The position numbers and the translations under genes are program-made. From the NCBI GenBank assembly GCA_037074705.1, contig CM073590.1, positions 47,776,395-47,840,394 of the forward strand: DNA of 64,000 nucleotides, in the 5' to 3' direction. Below, piece by piece: positions 46,151 to 57,580 of the stretch; positions within the stretch are counted from its first letter, which is position 1, and each line of letters begins with the position of its first letter. The notes under the pieces are model-generated. The model worked only from the letters and a program-made list of their open reading frames with translations. It searched no databases and was not told the origin of the DNA. This DNA is from Zhengitettix transpicula (Eukaryota; Arthropoda; Insecta; Orthoptera; Tetrigidae).

Positions 46151-47329
46151 ATATACCATCGTCACACAATAATGTGACGGTACTACATATACAGATTCTT
46201 CTTTATTCTTCCCTCTGTAATCTAAGAAAGGAAAATATTGCAGTATCTCGCACTTTCTTCTCACATATTCAAAGCGAAACCTTCAAAATTTAAATAGTTT
46301 AGTAGCCGTTTGTGATCTTCGACTTGTTTTCCATAGATAAATCTTCTGCTTTCTTTAGTATTTTGTACCTTTTCGGGATTGCTTTATTATTATCAGTTTT
46401 TAGGAATGGATCACCTATTTATCTTCTTCAACATATTAATCGTCTTGTATGTGTTTAGAACAGTCTAAAACTCTATTGGCTTTACTCGGGATACAACGAT
46501 GACAGTGAAGTTATTATTATAAAGGTTGTAAATCAAGAATTAAGTTTATGACTATTACAACTTTTATATTTTGATACAAGAATCAAAGGACAGTGGGAAC
46601 AATGTAAAAATGAACAGGTACCTCTGGTGAGAAAAATGAAATCTTGCAAATGGGATGGACGAATTATTCCGACGTAAATGTCGATTAAAAATAAATTAAG
46701 ACTGTCGTGGTTGACAGCGGACGCGTGACACACTTTTTATAATAATTGAACTGAAATTTGTGGAGCATATTTATCAAAATAGACGCGAGCAAAGAACATA
46801 TCAAAAGTTCGACAGAAAACGATAAGGTTATATTTCAATACCGAATAAGATATTTTATAAAAGGTTCATATGAATAACGGGATTATATGAAACTCAAATC
46901 CACATCTAAAGCACAAAAAGAGAAGTCAATATGAATGTTTATTCAAAAAAGTTCTATACAACAGAAGTGTGCTGAAAATTAAATGGAGTGGTAAAACAGT
47001 GAATGAAATCGTTTTGTTTAAATAAATCTTTTGAACAAATAATTGAAGCAGTAGTCGGTAAGAACGTCGGGTTAAGGTATTTCTTGCAATATATAAAATA
47101 ATTACGGTAGAAACAAGACTAAAGAGAAGAACAGGAGGCACCTTTATTACTGAGTTAAGAAGTGTAGTTACTCTCTATATCGATTCATTGAGTGGAGATA
47201 ACGATCCATATTTGTAATTAAGAAGTATGAAATTACGAAATAACGCTGGTGGAATGGATCGCTATTCATTTACAAAATTATAAGAAAAGTGTTAGTAGAA
47301 CATTATCGGTCTTCGTAACACGGAGTCAA
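46151..47329. other. Intergenic DNA, probably beginning with LINE 3' UTR
   Basis: A small hairpin, GTCACACAATAATGTGAC, sits at about 46159-46176, possibly in the LINE 3' UTR. After that it is AT-rich with short frames of no recognised family. Confidence 0.4.
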
Positions 47330-47704
47330 ACCAAAGGAGGATGATTAGTGATGGAGACGGACAGGTTGCGATTTGTAATGCGCCCATATCCGAGCGACGA
47401 AGACGACACTTGTAATGCTAATAGTGAGCTCTATTTGGTGGGAAATGAAACCGGCCTGCCGTGTAAGGCTGTGCCGAGTCCCATAACAATTTGTTGTGAC
47501 GTATGGGCAGAAATTAATGTAGTTCCTCGTAAGTGGGAGACGCGATCTCTCCATCACCGCGCAGACACGTCGGAATGTCGTGTTTCCCTTTCTCGGGAAC
47601 CAAAGACATATCTTCACTCCTACTGTAATCCGACGCTAACACGACTCAACAGTTCCGCAATAGTGGAAGTCATATTTATCCCGAAAAATGTTGTTAATGA
47701 ATAA
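47330..47704. other. GC-richer stretch with unrecognised open frames on both strands
   Basis: A 118-codon plus frame (47348-47704) overlaps a 90-codon minus frame (47345-47617). Neither has a signal peptide, domain or similarity I recognise. The region is mildly GC-richer, which lowers stop density. Could be a conserved noncoding island or a decayed exon. Confidence 0.25.
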
Positions 47705-47944
47705 TTTAAATATTTAGAAATTTTACTTCAACTACTAACTTAGTTTTCTTTTATGAAGTACAAAATATCTTAATTTATAATATATATGTGCGAAAAACAT
47801 ACAGGCGCGACTGATCGGAGAACAGGCATATGTGCCCATACCGTCGTTGAAAATTAAGAGGTCCGTGAAAATAAAACTACGAGGACGTCGTGAATACAAG
47901 TGTCGGGTAAAATAAAATTGATCAGAAAAAATAAACACTCAAAT
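47705..47944. other. AT-rich spacer
   Basis: Nothing recognised. Confidence 0.4.
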
Positions 47945-49415
47945 TAATACACTGTGTATGTATTTCCCTTGATGAAAAACTGAAAGTAGCCGGAATTTTT
48001 GCTGATCTTTCGAAGACATTTGATCTCGTAGATCACAGCATACTTCTCCAAAAATTAGAATATTATGGGATCAGCGGCAACGCTTTGGCACACTTTGAAT
48101 CGTACCTCAACAGTCGTAAACAGAAGGTAGCCTTACAAAGCAAAGCTGGTGAGGTGCACTTATCAGGCATTGCTTGTGGCGTGCCTCAGGGCTCAATATT
48201 AGGTCTACTGCTTTTCTTTTGTATATTAATGATCTTCCAGAATATATGGAACCTATAAATTCTGTCTTATACGCAGATGAGACTAATTTGTTAATTACGC
48301 ACATTGATTTAAATAATCTCAATGCGAAGATTGAGATTGCATCTAGAAACCTAAATACTTGGTTCGCCGCCAATAAATTAACACTCACTGTACAGAAAAC
48401 TAAGTTAGTTCGTTTTACAACAGAAACCAACAACATCGTAACGGATAAGTTTTCAGACCATGCGACTTTCAGCTGATGGCAGGTCGACAGTAAATTAAAA
48501 TGGAACTTGCACATTGATCGAATCGTGCGCAAACTTAGTTCTGTTTGTTACTCATTGAGACTATTGATGCAACAAGTTGATACCAAAACTGCTTCACTAG
48601 TCTATTTTGCCTACTTTCATTCACATATGTGTTACAGTATTGCCAACTGGGGCAATTGTTCTCGTAATGTGGAAGTTTTCAAACTGCAAAAACGGGCCAT
48701 TAGAATTATATCAGGTTCAGATGCTAGAGAAAGCAGCAGACCACTGTTCAAAATACTTCATATTCTTACTCTTCCTAGCGCTTACATATTAGAAATACTA
48801 ACATTTGTTAAACGCAACACGAACCTTTTCGCAAGTAACGCGGACAATTATGGAGGAACCGTTCAGTTCTCAGCCTGTCTCTACGAGTCTAACGTTCATT
48901 ATTCCGGTATCGCACTATTTATCTGCCTTCCTGAACATGTAAAGAACGTCAACTACTACTACTAATTCGTCAAGGAGTGCAATACTTATTTCTCCGTACA
49001 CGAATTTTTGAATCGGTCTCACATTCGCTGAACTGCCTTGCCTACAAATTGCCAAATATGTAACAAATATGTAAATAGTGTGTCCAGTTTTCCCCTTTCG
49101 GTTCTGTTTTTCTACCTCTGCTTTCTGTTTTAATAAATATCTATGACGACATCTCTCCGTACCTAGGGACAGGAGATGTATACCAGGAAGTGATAAGTGT
49201 CGTGTGCGTGTTTCTTAAATAAAGTGTGTATGAATGTAGTGACTGGACAAATCTGAACAGTGGCTTATTGATATGAACTTTTTTGTGTAACGTATTAATT
49301 ATTACTATTAATATTAATTCATTTTATCTGTAACTTATCTATTGTACATTTATGACCCATACTTTTCGTCATTAGAGGGCTAATGGAGAATAAATCTATC
49401 TATCTACCTATTTCT
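47945..49415 (+). mobile_element. LINE, 5'-truncated, near-continuous reverse-transcriptase half
   Basis: Best preserved retrotransposon here. The plus strand reads KVAGIFADLSKTFDLVDHSI (palm motif with Asp), a GISGNALAHFESYLNSRKQ block, then GIACGVPQGSILG. After a one-base frameshift at about 48205 it continues LLYINDLPEYMEPI and NSVLYADETNLL (catalytic YADD changed to YADE), NTWFAANKLTLTVQKTK, then a break near 48475. From 48507 it resumes MHIDRIVRKLSSVCYSLRLL, VYFAYFHSHMCYSIANWGN, LQKRAIRIISGSDARESSRP and the ILTLPSAYILEIL block. The 3' UTR ends AATAAATCTATCTATCTACC near 49395-49413, a (TCTA)n LINE tail. Frameshifts and the changed catalytic Asp make it inactive. Confidence 0.88.
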
Positions 49416-51106
49416 AATACCAGGATTATAGTTGGAGGAGATACGGAGGATGCCTCTCGAATACATACGGAAATTATAGAAATATTTCGGCCCTTAAAGA
49501 ACGAAAACTACTGGAGGACAGCATAAAATAATTGCCGAAAGCTATAAATCCACAATTATGTATCACTTCCGCGAAAAAAAATAATGTAACACTATAAAAT
49601 TATTAAATTTTATGTAACTCACATCAATGTAACTTCTAGGACTTAAAAATATGAAACACAAGGGAGCCTATTCATATCTCACCGATACAGTGAGAATCAT
49701 ATTTCTTCTACATGGGCAGCATACGAGTTCTCAAATTAACTAGACCTACTTTTTCTTAATCTAAATATAAAATATAAATAATAAAATTGTTGTTATTTTT
49801 CTTGTATCATTAGTATGCATATCGTGTTGGAAGTAAGAGTCCTCAAGTTTCTCCCGTAGTTTGTATGTTCTTAAATTTAACTAACTGTTTTATTAATTAC
49901 TATAAAAGTAAATTTGAAAGATGATGGCAGATAAACCATTCCTGATTTAAATTTCTTTCTCTTCTCTCCTGTGAACGTCTCAAAGTGTCACTTGTCGACT
50001 TAGAAACTGACAATTAATTTATTCATATCCAAACTGAATAAATATCAGTCATTTTTAAAATATATGAAATATAGAAACTGTGAAACGATTATGTTTGTTT
50101 GATTCTTAAAAATAGTATGCACAAGAATAAGTCACAGAAAAAATTGACGAAAATATACGTACTTCAAAGATTTTGTGCTGTCAATGAAATAAAAAGACCT
50201 TCACATTAGTTTGCGTCTCCCGAAACAGTAAATATAAATAACTGATTTTTTTGTCCTTTGATTTCGGTATAAACGGATTCTGTAATATATTACTAACAAA
50301 ATTATTTACGACTAGCTGGCTGTACTCGTCAAAGACGGGCTATTTACGTGAAATTATAGGAAGACGAAACAATTGTATTCTTAACGAAGGCGTTATTAAT
50401 ACAAAGAAAAAACAGTTATCCGCAGGCAATAAATCAAATGAATTTTTGGCTTTCCTCTAACCCTCCCCTCTCCCCTTTTATTGCCTATGTTGAACCGTGA
50501 GAAAAATGAAATATATATGTACACAAACACATACATATATATATTAATATACATAGTCTCAATAAATACTGAACTTTTTAAATAATAGGCCGACAGTTTG
50601 GCGTAATTTGTTTAAAATTATTATATCAATACATCCCTAAATGTTTGAATAGAATTTAATTTTTAATTATTTTGCGTATTTATACTTGTCATTAATCGAT
50701 TCCTAAGTTTAAACAATAGATATAGAAATGCTATGGCAATATTTGACTGTACAATAGTTTTCAAAAACTTCGCTTTTACATTGCTTATGTTACATATTAC
50801 AGTTTTATATCCTGGACCTTGGTTAAATGAAACGGTGTCACGTCAATTTTTCTCTTGTTTAAACAATAAACTATAAGGTAATTGAGGCAAATATTGTTGA
50901 CCATTTTGCAATGGCTGTAGCATTGTTTACCTGAGGACAGGAATGCATGTGTGTGCTGAGGGATTACCTGCAACACAGAGAATGCCATTACAGAGCTGTT
51001 GACTCGCAGGGCGGGGCACAAACACTACATTTAAACAATAAATTCTTCCACTAATGGAATTCAACCTGAAATTACGTTTCCCAAAGGAATACAACAGTGA
51101 AATTGA

Positions 51107-51112
<6 letters not shown>
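49416..51112. other. AT-rich intergenic DNA
   Basis: Short frames (50251-50460; 50797-51021 minus) without recognised families. Nothing else. Confidence 0.45.

Positions 51113-51143
<31 letters not shown>
51112..51143. repeat. (AT)n microsatellite
   Basis: About sixteen uninterrupted AT repeats. Confidence 0.95.
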
Positions 51144-51147
<4 letters not shown>

Positions 51148-51347
51148 TTCATTAGTAATGAAATATTTATAAACTAAAAATACAGCACACATTGCTATTA
51201 ACGAAATATTGAATCACAAAAATACTTTTTATTGGCTAAAACATTAAAAATCAAATTAAAGATGGAAATATAATAGTTTTCCAAGGTGAATGCCGATTGA
51301 AAACAGGTACGTTATCTCTTAAGTAATTTAGGAACTAAACGAATTAC

Positions 51348-51490
51348 AATAATATGTGAACATTAAAAACTTGATAAATTTAAATAACATAGAAATTAAC
51401 GTGTGTTAAAAATAATATGTGAACATTAAAAATTGGTCAAACTTAAATATAACATAGAATTACATATTTAATGTTCACATTATTTTATAA
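51348..51490. repeat. 63-bp direct duplication with inverted third piece
   Basis: AATAATATGTGAACATTAAA occurs at 51348 and 51411 with similar following sequence (ACATAGAA), and its inverse TTTAATGTTCACATTATTTT follows at about 51467-51486. AT-rich, no coding. Confidence 0.7.
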
Positions 51491-51651
51491 AGGACGATAT
51501 TAATTTCTACGGAATAAACTAATTACTATTAGAATTTATGACTAAAACTAAAAAGAGCATACTTATAGATATTTAAAGTTCATATTTTAATGGTATTCTA
51601 ATTTAATTTAACAATCAAAATTACCTATTAGAGCACAAATACAATTTCACA

Positions 51652-51653
<2 letters not shown>

Positions 51654-51694
<41 letters not shown>

Positions 51695-51712
51695 GTATGT
51701 ATATATATATAC
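51654..51712. repeat. Interrupted (TA)n microsatellite
   Basis: TA repeats broken by TT and GTATG steps. Confidence 0.9.
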
Positions 51713-51779
51713 TCAATTAGAATTAATTTCATATAATAATATTTATAAATGAGATACTTATAGAGATTATATATAGTGT

Positions 51780-52402
51780 AGTGAATAACAACCTTAAGTG
51801 GCCGCGGGACTGAGTAGGAATACATTAAACGTGCACGTGTACCTGCCCGAGAGGCCAAAAGAAATCGCGGGTAAGCGTCCCTTTTTTTTGAATCGTTTGG
51901 GGGGGCGGAGTATGAATATATACGCCGAACCCGGGTGAAAGTGGACAGACGCAGGCAGACAGACAGAGAGTGGACTGAAAGTGGAGTGAGAGAGGCGAGA
52001 GGGTGGAGAATTTGGAGAGCGGGAAGCAACAAAGGTTTTGGGGAGACACGTCCATCGCGGGGAGGCCGAAGAAGATGTGCTGCAGACTACAAGACCAGTG
52101 ACCCACTGCAAGTCGGCTGACGCCACAAGTTAAAGTAAGGATCACCATTTCTGTAAAGTGCCTTCAAAAGTTGAATTTTTTTACTCAGTGCGGAAATAGG
52201 CTCTGTTCTTGAATAGCTACCGAGCTGCCCACATTACCCTGTTGAGAAGGAGGATTTTATAAACAAACCGGAGCTAATGCAGACCAATGTATATCTTCTG
52301 GCGCCCAATAATATTTTTTTTAATGTATGTTTGTATTTTCATGTAATAAAGTTTTTTTTAATATTTAGTAATAAAGGCTAATCATTTTATATATATATAC
52401 AC
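51780..52402 (+). other. Compact transcript-like or LTR-like unit
   Basis: A GC-rich, strongly purine-rich block between AT microsatellites. It has a TATA-like GAATATATACG at about 51914, then GA-rich DNA (GACAGACAGAGAGTGGAC, GTGAGAGAGGCGAGAGGG), a donor-like AAGTAAGGATC near 52134, TGGCGCCCAATAATAT near 52300 and two AATAAAG signals near 52346 and 52371. TGGCGCCCAA resembles the primer-binding site next to the 5' LTR of many insect LTR elements. However, no matching second LTR or gag/pol is visible, and the polyadenylation signals lie after it. Minus frames of 107-134 codons reflect the purine skew. It may be an LTR remnant, a noncoding RNA unit or an unknown non-autonomous element. Confidence 0.3.
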
Positions 52403-53009
52403 AATAAATGTTTAATTTATAACCTTCCACCACTTGATTTAAATTCATTCAATAAGCACATAATATTGTTATTCAATTAAATTGGTTTTGATTTTATAAC
52501 AAAGCGACAAACTGTTTATAGAAAGCGTTTGTCGTATAAACTTGAAACGTCCTTCAAATAGACCTACGTACTAAGCACGAATCGAAACTGCCGAAACATT
52601 TCTGTTTCGAAGCAAGTTATTGTATCTTCTAGAAGCTCTTCCGAAAGTTTGACAGCGAAATTTCCATTGTTCGGAACGCCTACAGGCACGAGACGTCCAG
52701 CAAATCGATAATAAAAATGGAAATACAGACGGAGCAGAGGATAGTGTCGAACATCACTCACAATATTTACCAGACAATTACCGACTTTGGAGACTGACAT
52801 TCGGAAAGTAATTTAATAATGGAATACCGATAAGGATTATGAAGATAGTAATTTACGATTATAGAAAACTTTTCCACAAATATATTGTTCAAACACGTTG
52901 AAAAAAAGTCATTTATAAAGTTTGCTCCACCAAGATATTAACGGAAAACCCACCATAATTCGCTAGACTGGCAAATATTTTACGTCTCAGTCAGTTTTAT
53001 ATGCAGAAT
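52403..53009. other. Intergenic DNA with an unrecognised minus frame
   Basis: 52564-52800 on the minus strand is open for 78 codons and reads more protein-like than most (GVPNNGNFAVKLSEELLEDT), but I cannot assign a family and see no start context. Otherwise AT-rich. Confidence 0.35.
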
Positions 53010-53450
53010 AGCAAAACTTACAGTGAGGAAAAGGACGAATCAGCGTCATTGGATTCACTTAAAAATAATGCAAAGAAACAGAGCCGAGACGCTGCGAATC
53101 ATTTTCATTTCAGCAAAGTTGACAGCATGAGCGATTAATGAAAGAGAAAGCTGAGGGGACAGGGTCGATCAATCAATGTTTTTAATTGCTTTCCCCGAAA
53201 GAGGTGGGGGCGGCGGGGTGGCTTTAAAAAGTGCCAGCCATTACCAATTCTGGATAAACGAGTGCGTCAACAGTGTTAATTGGTTCCAAGAGGCTCGGAT
53301 TCGATTACTCTCTATTCTGTTCCCGGAACCTCGTGGAATATTGACGACGCCAGGTCCCCCAGGTCCGCGCTCTTAATTACGGCGCCACCGATCGCTTTCA
53401 TTCTCAAACTTACTCTAATCAAGCAGTCGTCACGTGTCCTCAACGATGGC
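53010..53450. promoter_or_regulatory. GC-rich island with Exd/Hox-like site, candidate enhancer
   Basis: ATCAATCAA at 53168-53176 resembles the Exd/Pbx-Hox composite site (inverse TTGATTGAT), followed by TTTAATTGC. GGGGGCGGCGGGG, GTTAATTGG near 53275 and CTTAATTACGG near 53374 lie in the same block. Plus frames of 66 and 88 codons cross it without a family. Regulatory role is inferred. Confidence 0.35.
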
Positions 53451-53811
53451 TACTTCAATTCTAAACTTCTACTGGCATTGTGTAGGGTGAGAATCATTAT
53501 CAATAAGAAGGCTACAATTAGTCTGTATATAAAAAAATTGACATAATAAAAATAGTTTTATTCATAGTAGTTATATTGTTCGCGATTTTATTTCATTTAA
53601 AATATTTGCATTTCAATGTATCTATTCGCTCACTATTGTGATAGATTATATAAACGAATATGTAAAGATTATTATATACCACGGAGAATGTTGTAACTAT
53701 TACATAATACTTTAAATGGATTATAAAAATATTAACACGAGAGACGATTTAAATTTTAGCCGCAAATTATATAATTTCATAAATAATAAAGAACGAAAAC
53801 TGTGTTAAGAA
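53451..53811. other. AT-rich spacer
   Basis: Nothing recognised. Confidence 0.4.
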
Positions 53812-53989
53812 ATGCAGTGTAGGGATCAGCGTGACTGCCTCACATCACAGAGGTCCCGGACTCGAATACCGGCGTAGGCATGGATGTTTGTGTGAGAATC
53901 TCTCGGAAAATCAGTCCCCCGACTAGAAAAAATTATTTCTCATACTGAGTCGCTAATAACCAGAGCTGTTGACGTGACTGTAAATAAAG

Positions 53990-54021
<32 letters not shown>
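53812..54021 (+). mobile_element. tRNA-derived SINE
   Basis: The head reads GGGATCAGCGTGACTGCC then GGTCCCGGACTCGAATACCG. GGACTCGAATA at 53858-53868 is a degraded tRNA B box (GGTTCGAATCC), and GCGTAGGCATGGATGTTTGT follows as in insect tRNA SINEs. A tRNA-unrelated body (GTGAGAATCTCTCGGAAAAT) leads to a simple (AT)n tail at about 53992-54019. The A-box half is poorly kept. It is a short retroposon mobilised in trans by LINE machinery. Confidence 0.75.
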
Positions 54022-54024
<3 letters not shown>

Positions 54025-54121
54025 TTTCTTATATTATACCGTATTGACTTTTTTCTCAAGTTATAAATTCATTTGTAAATCAATAAAAACATGTTGTTCA
54101 TATATTTATTAACTTAAGTCA

Positions 54122-54420
54122 TTACGCACCCTAGTCAGTGCACCGTGGTAAATCAGCAACCATACACTCCATCACGACCTCAAAATTCTATATATTGCAG
54201 AAACCATCAAGACGTATGCCACCAAAAGCAAACCTGGAACACTCAACCACCGCAACAAATACATCGCCGACATCTGCCTACAACAAACCGTAGTGAGAAG
54301 ATTCAAAAGACTATGTCCGGAAGACAACACTGAAAAAATCCAGGAGACCCGCCACTGGACGGTGCCCTACTCGTGTCAAACAGCATTATTACCCAGATTT
54401 TAAATATTACTCTAAAGTGT
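54122..54420 (+). mobile_element. Jockey-type LINE C-terminal fragment
   Basis: In one frame from 54140: APW, a stop, then ISNHTLHHDLKILYIAETIK, a YATKSKPGTLNHRNKYIAD block and LQQTVVRRFKRLCPEDNTEK, ending at a stop at 54401-54403. This is the APWYxSNxTLHxDLxIPxxxET C-terminal block of Jockey-clade elements, here cut to the last 87 codons or so. It starts about 100 bases after the SINE. Confidence 0.75.
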
Positions 54421-55170
54421 TAACAGTAGATTGTAAATTAGCAACCGAAATAAAATTACAGAAGAAGACATTTCTGTTAGACATTTTGTTCAATGTATCC
54501 AGTCAAATGTGGACGTGATTTTCATTGAGATTCATCTGGTAATATGAGAGCGATTTCGGTTGAATCACTATGGGATCATTCAAACCACATAGATAACAAG
54601 GGGCGGCATAAACACTTGAAATACAAAGAACGTGTTAACTAGTTACGAACATGCCATGTCTAAAGGATTATATATAGTCTCGAAACATTCAGTAAGTGAT
54701 TTTACAATATGAATTATTATAAACATTTTACCGCTCAAATTCACAGCTTTCTGTAATAGGAGCCAGGATCAAAAAACGTCTCACATTAGGGACGTAGTGT
54801 ATAGGGATTTCGTGTGAAAGTCAGATTGTATTCGGCAATAAGTCCCAGCAGTTCCAATGACGTTATTAATCTATGAAGTAACTGTTGCAATAGACGCCTG
54901 GGTCACTTAATGAGTATAAACACACTGAAACTTTAGTAAACGTTTACTTTTTTTACCATGCCCAAAATATGGGAGAAACGAGAAAATCAAAGTTAGCTTT
55001 GCAGTCGTTAATTCAATTTCAAATTCTCCCATCCAAATCACTTTAGCGGCTTATGTTTTTTTCAAAATTATGTAGGTAGGCCTACAGGGAGAACCGCAAC
55101 ACACGTCTGTTGCCGTTTATTATTTCAAAAAATTAGAATTTATTAAATGACTGCATCATTCCATATTTAA
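54421..55170. other. Intergenic DNA
   Basis: AT-rich; nothing recognised beyond possible LINE 3' UTR at the start. Confidence 0.4.
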
Positions 55171-55320
55171 AATGAAAAATTTTACGTCTGATTGAAAATA
55201 ATGAAGTTGTGTCGCTCTAGGCTCTTCTTCGAACCTGATAAAAGGGACAAGGATCCCAGAAACGTTGTGTGGTATTTATATAATCACCTTTGTGTCAGAA
55301 TTGGCCATTTTTTCTTCTCA
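55171..55320 (+). mobile_element. Fold-back element (family A), rearranged copy
   Basis: Begins AATGAAAAATTTTACGTCTG, the inverted outer-arm block of the 42.7-kb copy, then GTTGTGTCGCTCTAGGCTC, then ACCTGATAAAAGGGACAAGG, ATCCCAGAAACGTTGTGTGG and TATTTATATAATCACC, ending GTCAGAATTGGCCATT. The inner left arm is deleted. The motif reads CTGATAA...GAAACGTTG. Confidence 0.75.
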
Positions 55321-55479
55321 TTGCATATTGCATATTGGTATCCCATCGAAACTTAACAAATGGTAAGATTCAACTGCGCGTCTTTCTATCAATGTTCTAT
55401 CTGTCTACTAGTGCGCCGCAAGAAATTAGGGAAGTTGTGATGCAGTATCTGCATTGAGAAATAACGAGTTCTGACTAAA
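55321..55479. other. Spacer
   Basis: Short unique stretch; nothing recognised. Confidence 0.4.
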
Positions 55480-56260
55480 ATGACTTTCCGGAGAAAGATT
55501 GAAGGCGACTGTCTGCCCCGCGCAACACCACGGTACGTGGTTGTTTCACTACAAGTCATAGTGATAAATTTATTTCTGAATACCAGTGCTCAGAGGCAAA
55601 GAATAATAAACATGAAACGCATCGCGTACATTAAAAGACGCAAAATCCCCTTAAGAGCCTTGACTGACAAGCGACAACTGCTCCGAGAAACAAAAGAACC
55701 GTGACAAACGACGCCGAGTTTTATTCTTAAGAATAAAAGATTCTATACATGATGTCTATATACGGCACATTAGAGACGGCATGGAAAAACCGGAGAAGAG
55801 GAAATATGTACTGGAGCCTTATTACTCGACGGAGACAATGGCCGGTCCGTTATTTATAGGTTCCGGGCGAGCTGTAGCGGATGCGACCTGTCAAAAAGCT
55901 GACTTTTCATGACGACCCGCGGCCGCAGCCAAATTTCGGGGGGAAAATATTTTGACGTGGCGGCGGGGCGAGAGATTAATAAAAGATTTGCCCTCGGATA
56001 TGAGAAAGTTGGCGCGGCGGGGGCGGTGGTAATATGAGCCGGAGCTATGATTTATCCGCGGCCGTGCGCTCGCCCAATATTTGCAGCGTCTTCATCGGAA
56101 TTCAATAAGCGGGGACAATCGGGCGTGCCGCATCAGCGACTTGTCGTCAATAGCACATGTCGCCGCCAGACACATGCCTTTATTATGGCCAATCGGAAAG
56201 ACATACATAAAACAAGCCACTTCCTCGCCCCTGACCAATCTTCCTCATCAATCTGAAATA
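55480..56260. promoter_or_regulatory. Large GC-rich island, candidate developmental enhancer
   Basis: The most GC-rich unique DNA of the window, densest at 55840-56200 (GGCGGCGGGGCGAGAGATTA, GGCGCGGCGGGGGCGGTGG). It contains TTTATAGG at 55853-55860 and CTTTATTATGG then CCAATC at about 56178-56194, resembling posterior Hox/Cad sites. Overlapping frames of 69-74 codons in several frames and both strands have no recognised product. It could also be a CpG-rich promoter, but no TATA/initiator pair or exon follows. Confidence 0.4.
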
Positions 56261-56832
56261 TTCGAATCCATAAATATTCCAATATGGGTATATTGACGAA
56301 CATATGTTTTTTTAACCGTAAATTTATTAATACAAAATGTAAGCCCATCAATAAAATAATTTCTGAGTTTTAATAACTGTATTGACAAATACACGCTGAA
56401 CTATGAGTTGGATTTTAAATTGTGAAAAATTGTTTCAATTAAGTCATTTTTACCGACTATAAACGCGACATGAGGAAGAGAAAACCATTCATTTCTTACA
56501 GGACTTCTTTGTCGTCGTCGGCAGCCTGGCAAATTAATCAACGATGTTGCTCAATAAATGTTGACACTCGGTTGAATCCACCATAGATCAATTTGCAGGC
56601 CCAGCGATCGACTTTCGTCGGAAACACTGACATGAGAAAGAGTAATCTGGTTATTCAGTTGGAATTAAATACACTTTATGTACAAATAATAATTACTTGG
56701 AGATAACTCAAATAGAAGTTAATATTACACTAACCTGCAGGGGAAAAACTGAATTATTCCACACATATTTTTGTTCAATAAACTAAGATATTTTATCACA
56801 CGAAGAGTACAAATCGCGCGAATAAGACGCAA
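56261..56832. other. Intergenic DNA
   Basis: Mixed AT-rich; nothing recognised. Confidence 0.4.
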
Positions 56833-57580
56833 TCTATATAATAAAAAAGGATGTATATTTGTATGTATGTATTTATGTTATGTATTCAGTTTTAAACGCG
56901 GACAGATTGCTACAAAAATTGGTACACACATTATTTAAAACACAAGAAACGGTACTGTGGGGGTAAGAAATCCCTAGCATAAAGGTGGAAAGAATTATAA
57001 TTTAAAAATATGATCATTTTGAGTTAAATTACTGCGTGTCAAGAGACCGTGATATCACGTGAGAGAGAAAGACGTTACTACGCACCGAACAAAGGAAATA
57101 GTTCCTTTTCCGTAATGAAATAAAGGAGAAATATTTTGATTGAATAAAATCTACAATTTTAGCCAGTAATACTCCGTCGAATGATAATAAAAAAAAATAC
57201 TAAATACTTAACGATCCTTCCGGAAAATGTAAGTTAATTTTCGTGCAATATTAATGACTCCAATATGGCGACCGTTTATTTACAGTATGAATATAACTAA
57301 CCATTTCATCAATTTAATCTTTCGTAATGTCTGTAGAGTGAGGGGAAATTATATCCTGCATTACTCAAGGAGTATATTTAAGTATTCTATTTGTAATGAA
57401 ATACGGAGGTATGTTTGTTGGGATTGAAGCAATGAAATTAAATGTATTTTATAGCTGTTCAAATTATGCACTATCGAAAGTATGTACGGAACTAGAAACA
57501 GTTAGCTTTAGGTTAAATCACTTCTTGACTAATGATTAATATAGAAATATATTTACGGGTTTATATAGATAAGTACACGG
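56833..57580 (+). mobile_element. Short Helitron-like element, copy 3, 3' end lost
   Basis: Starts TCTATATAATAAAAAAGGAT after an A and follows copy 2 closely (ACGGTACTGTGGGGGTAAG, CCCTAGCATAAAGGTGG, TGATCATTTTGAGTTAAATT, CCAATATGGCGACC). It runs to TTATATAGATAAGTACACGG, where the final GC-rich hairpin and CTAG are replaced by unrelated GATCCGCCTCC. Confidence 0.75.

Noticed and set aside
47348..47704. 118-codon plus frame
   Set aside because: No recognisable motif; overlaps a 90-codon minus frame. Kept only as an unclassified stretch.
48107..48532. 141-codon minus frame
   Set aside because: Antisense shadow of the LINE reverse transcriptase on the plus strand.
51628..52148. Minus frames of 107-134 codons
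   Set aside because: They read through TA microsatellite (poly Tyr-Ile) and pyrimidine-skewed sequence (Ser/Leu/Pro-rich); composition artefacts.
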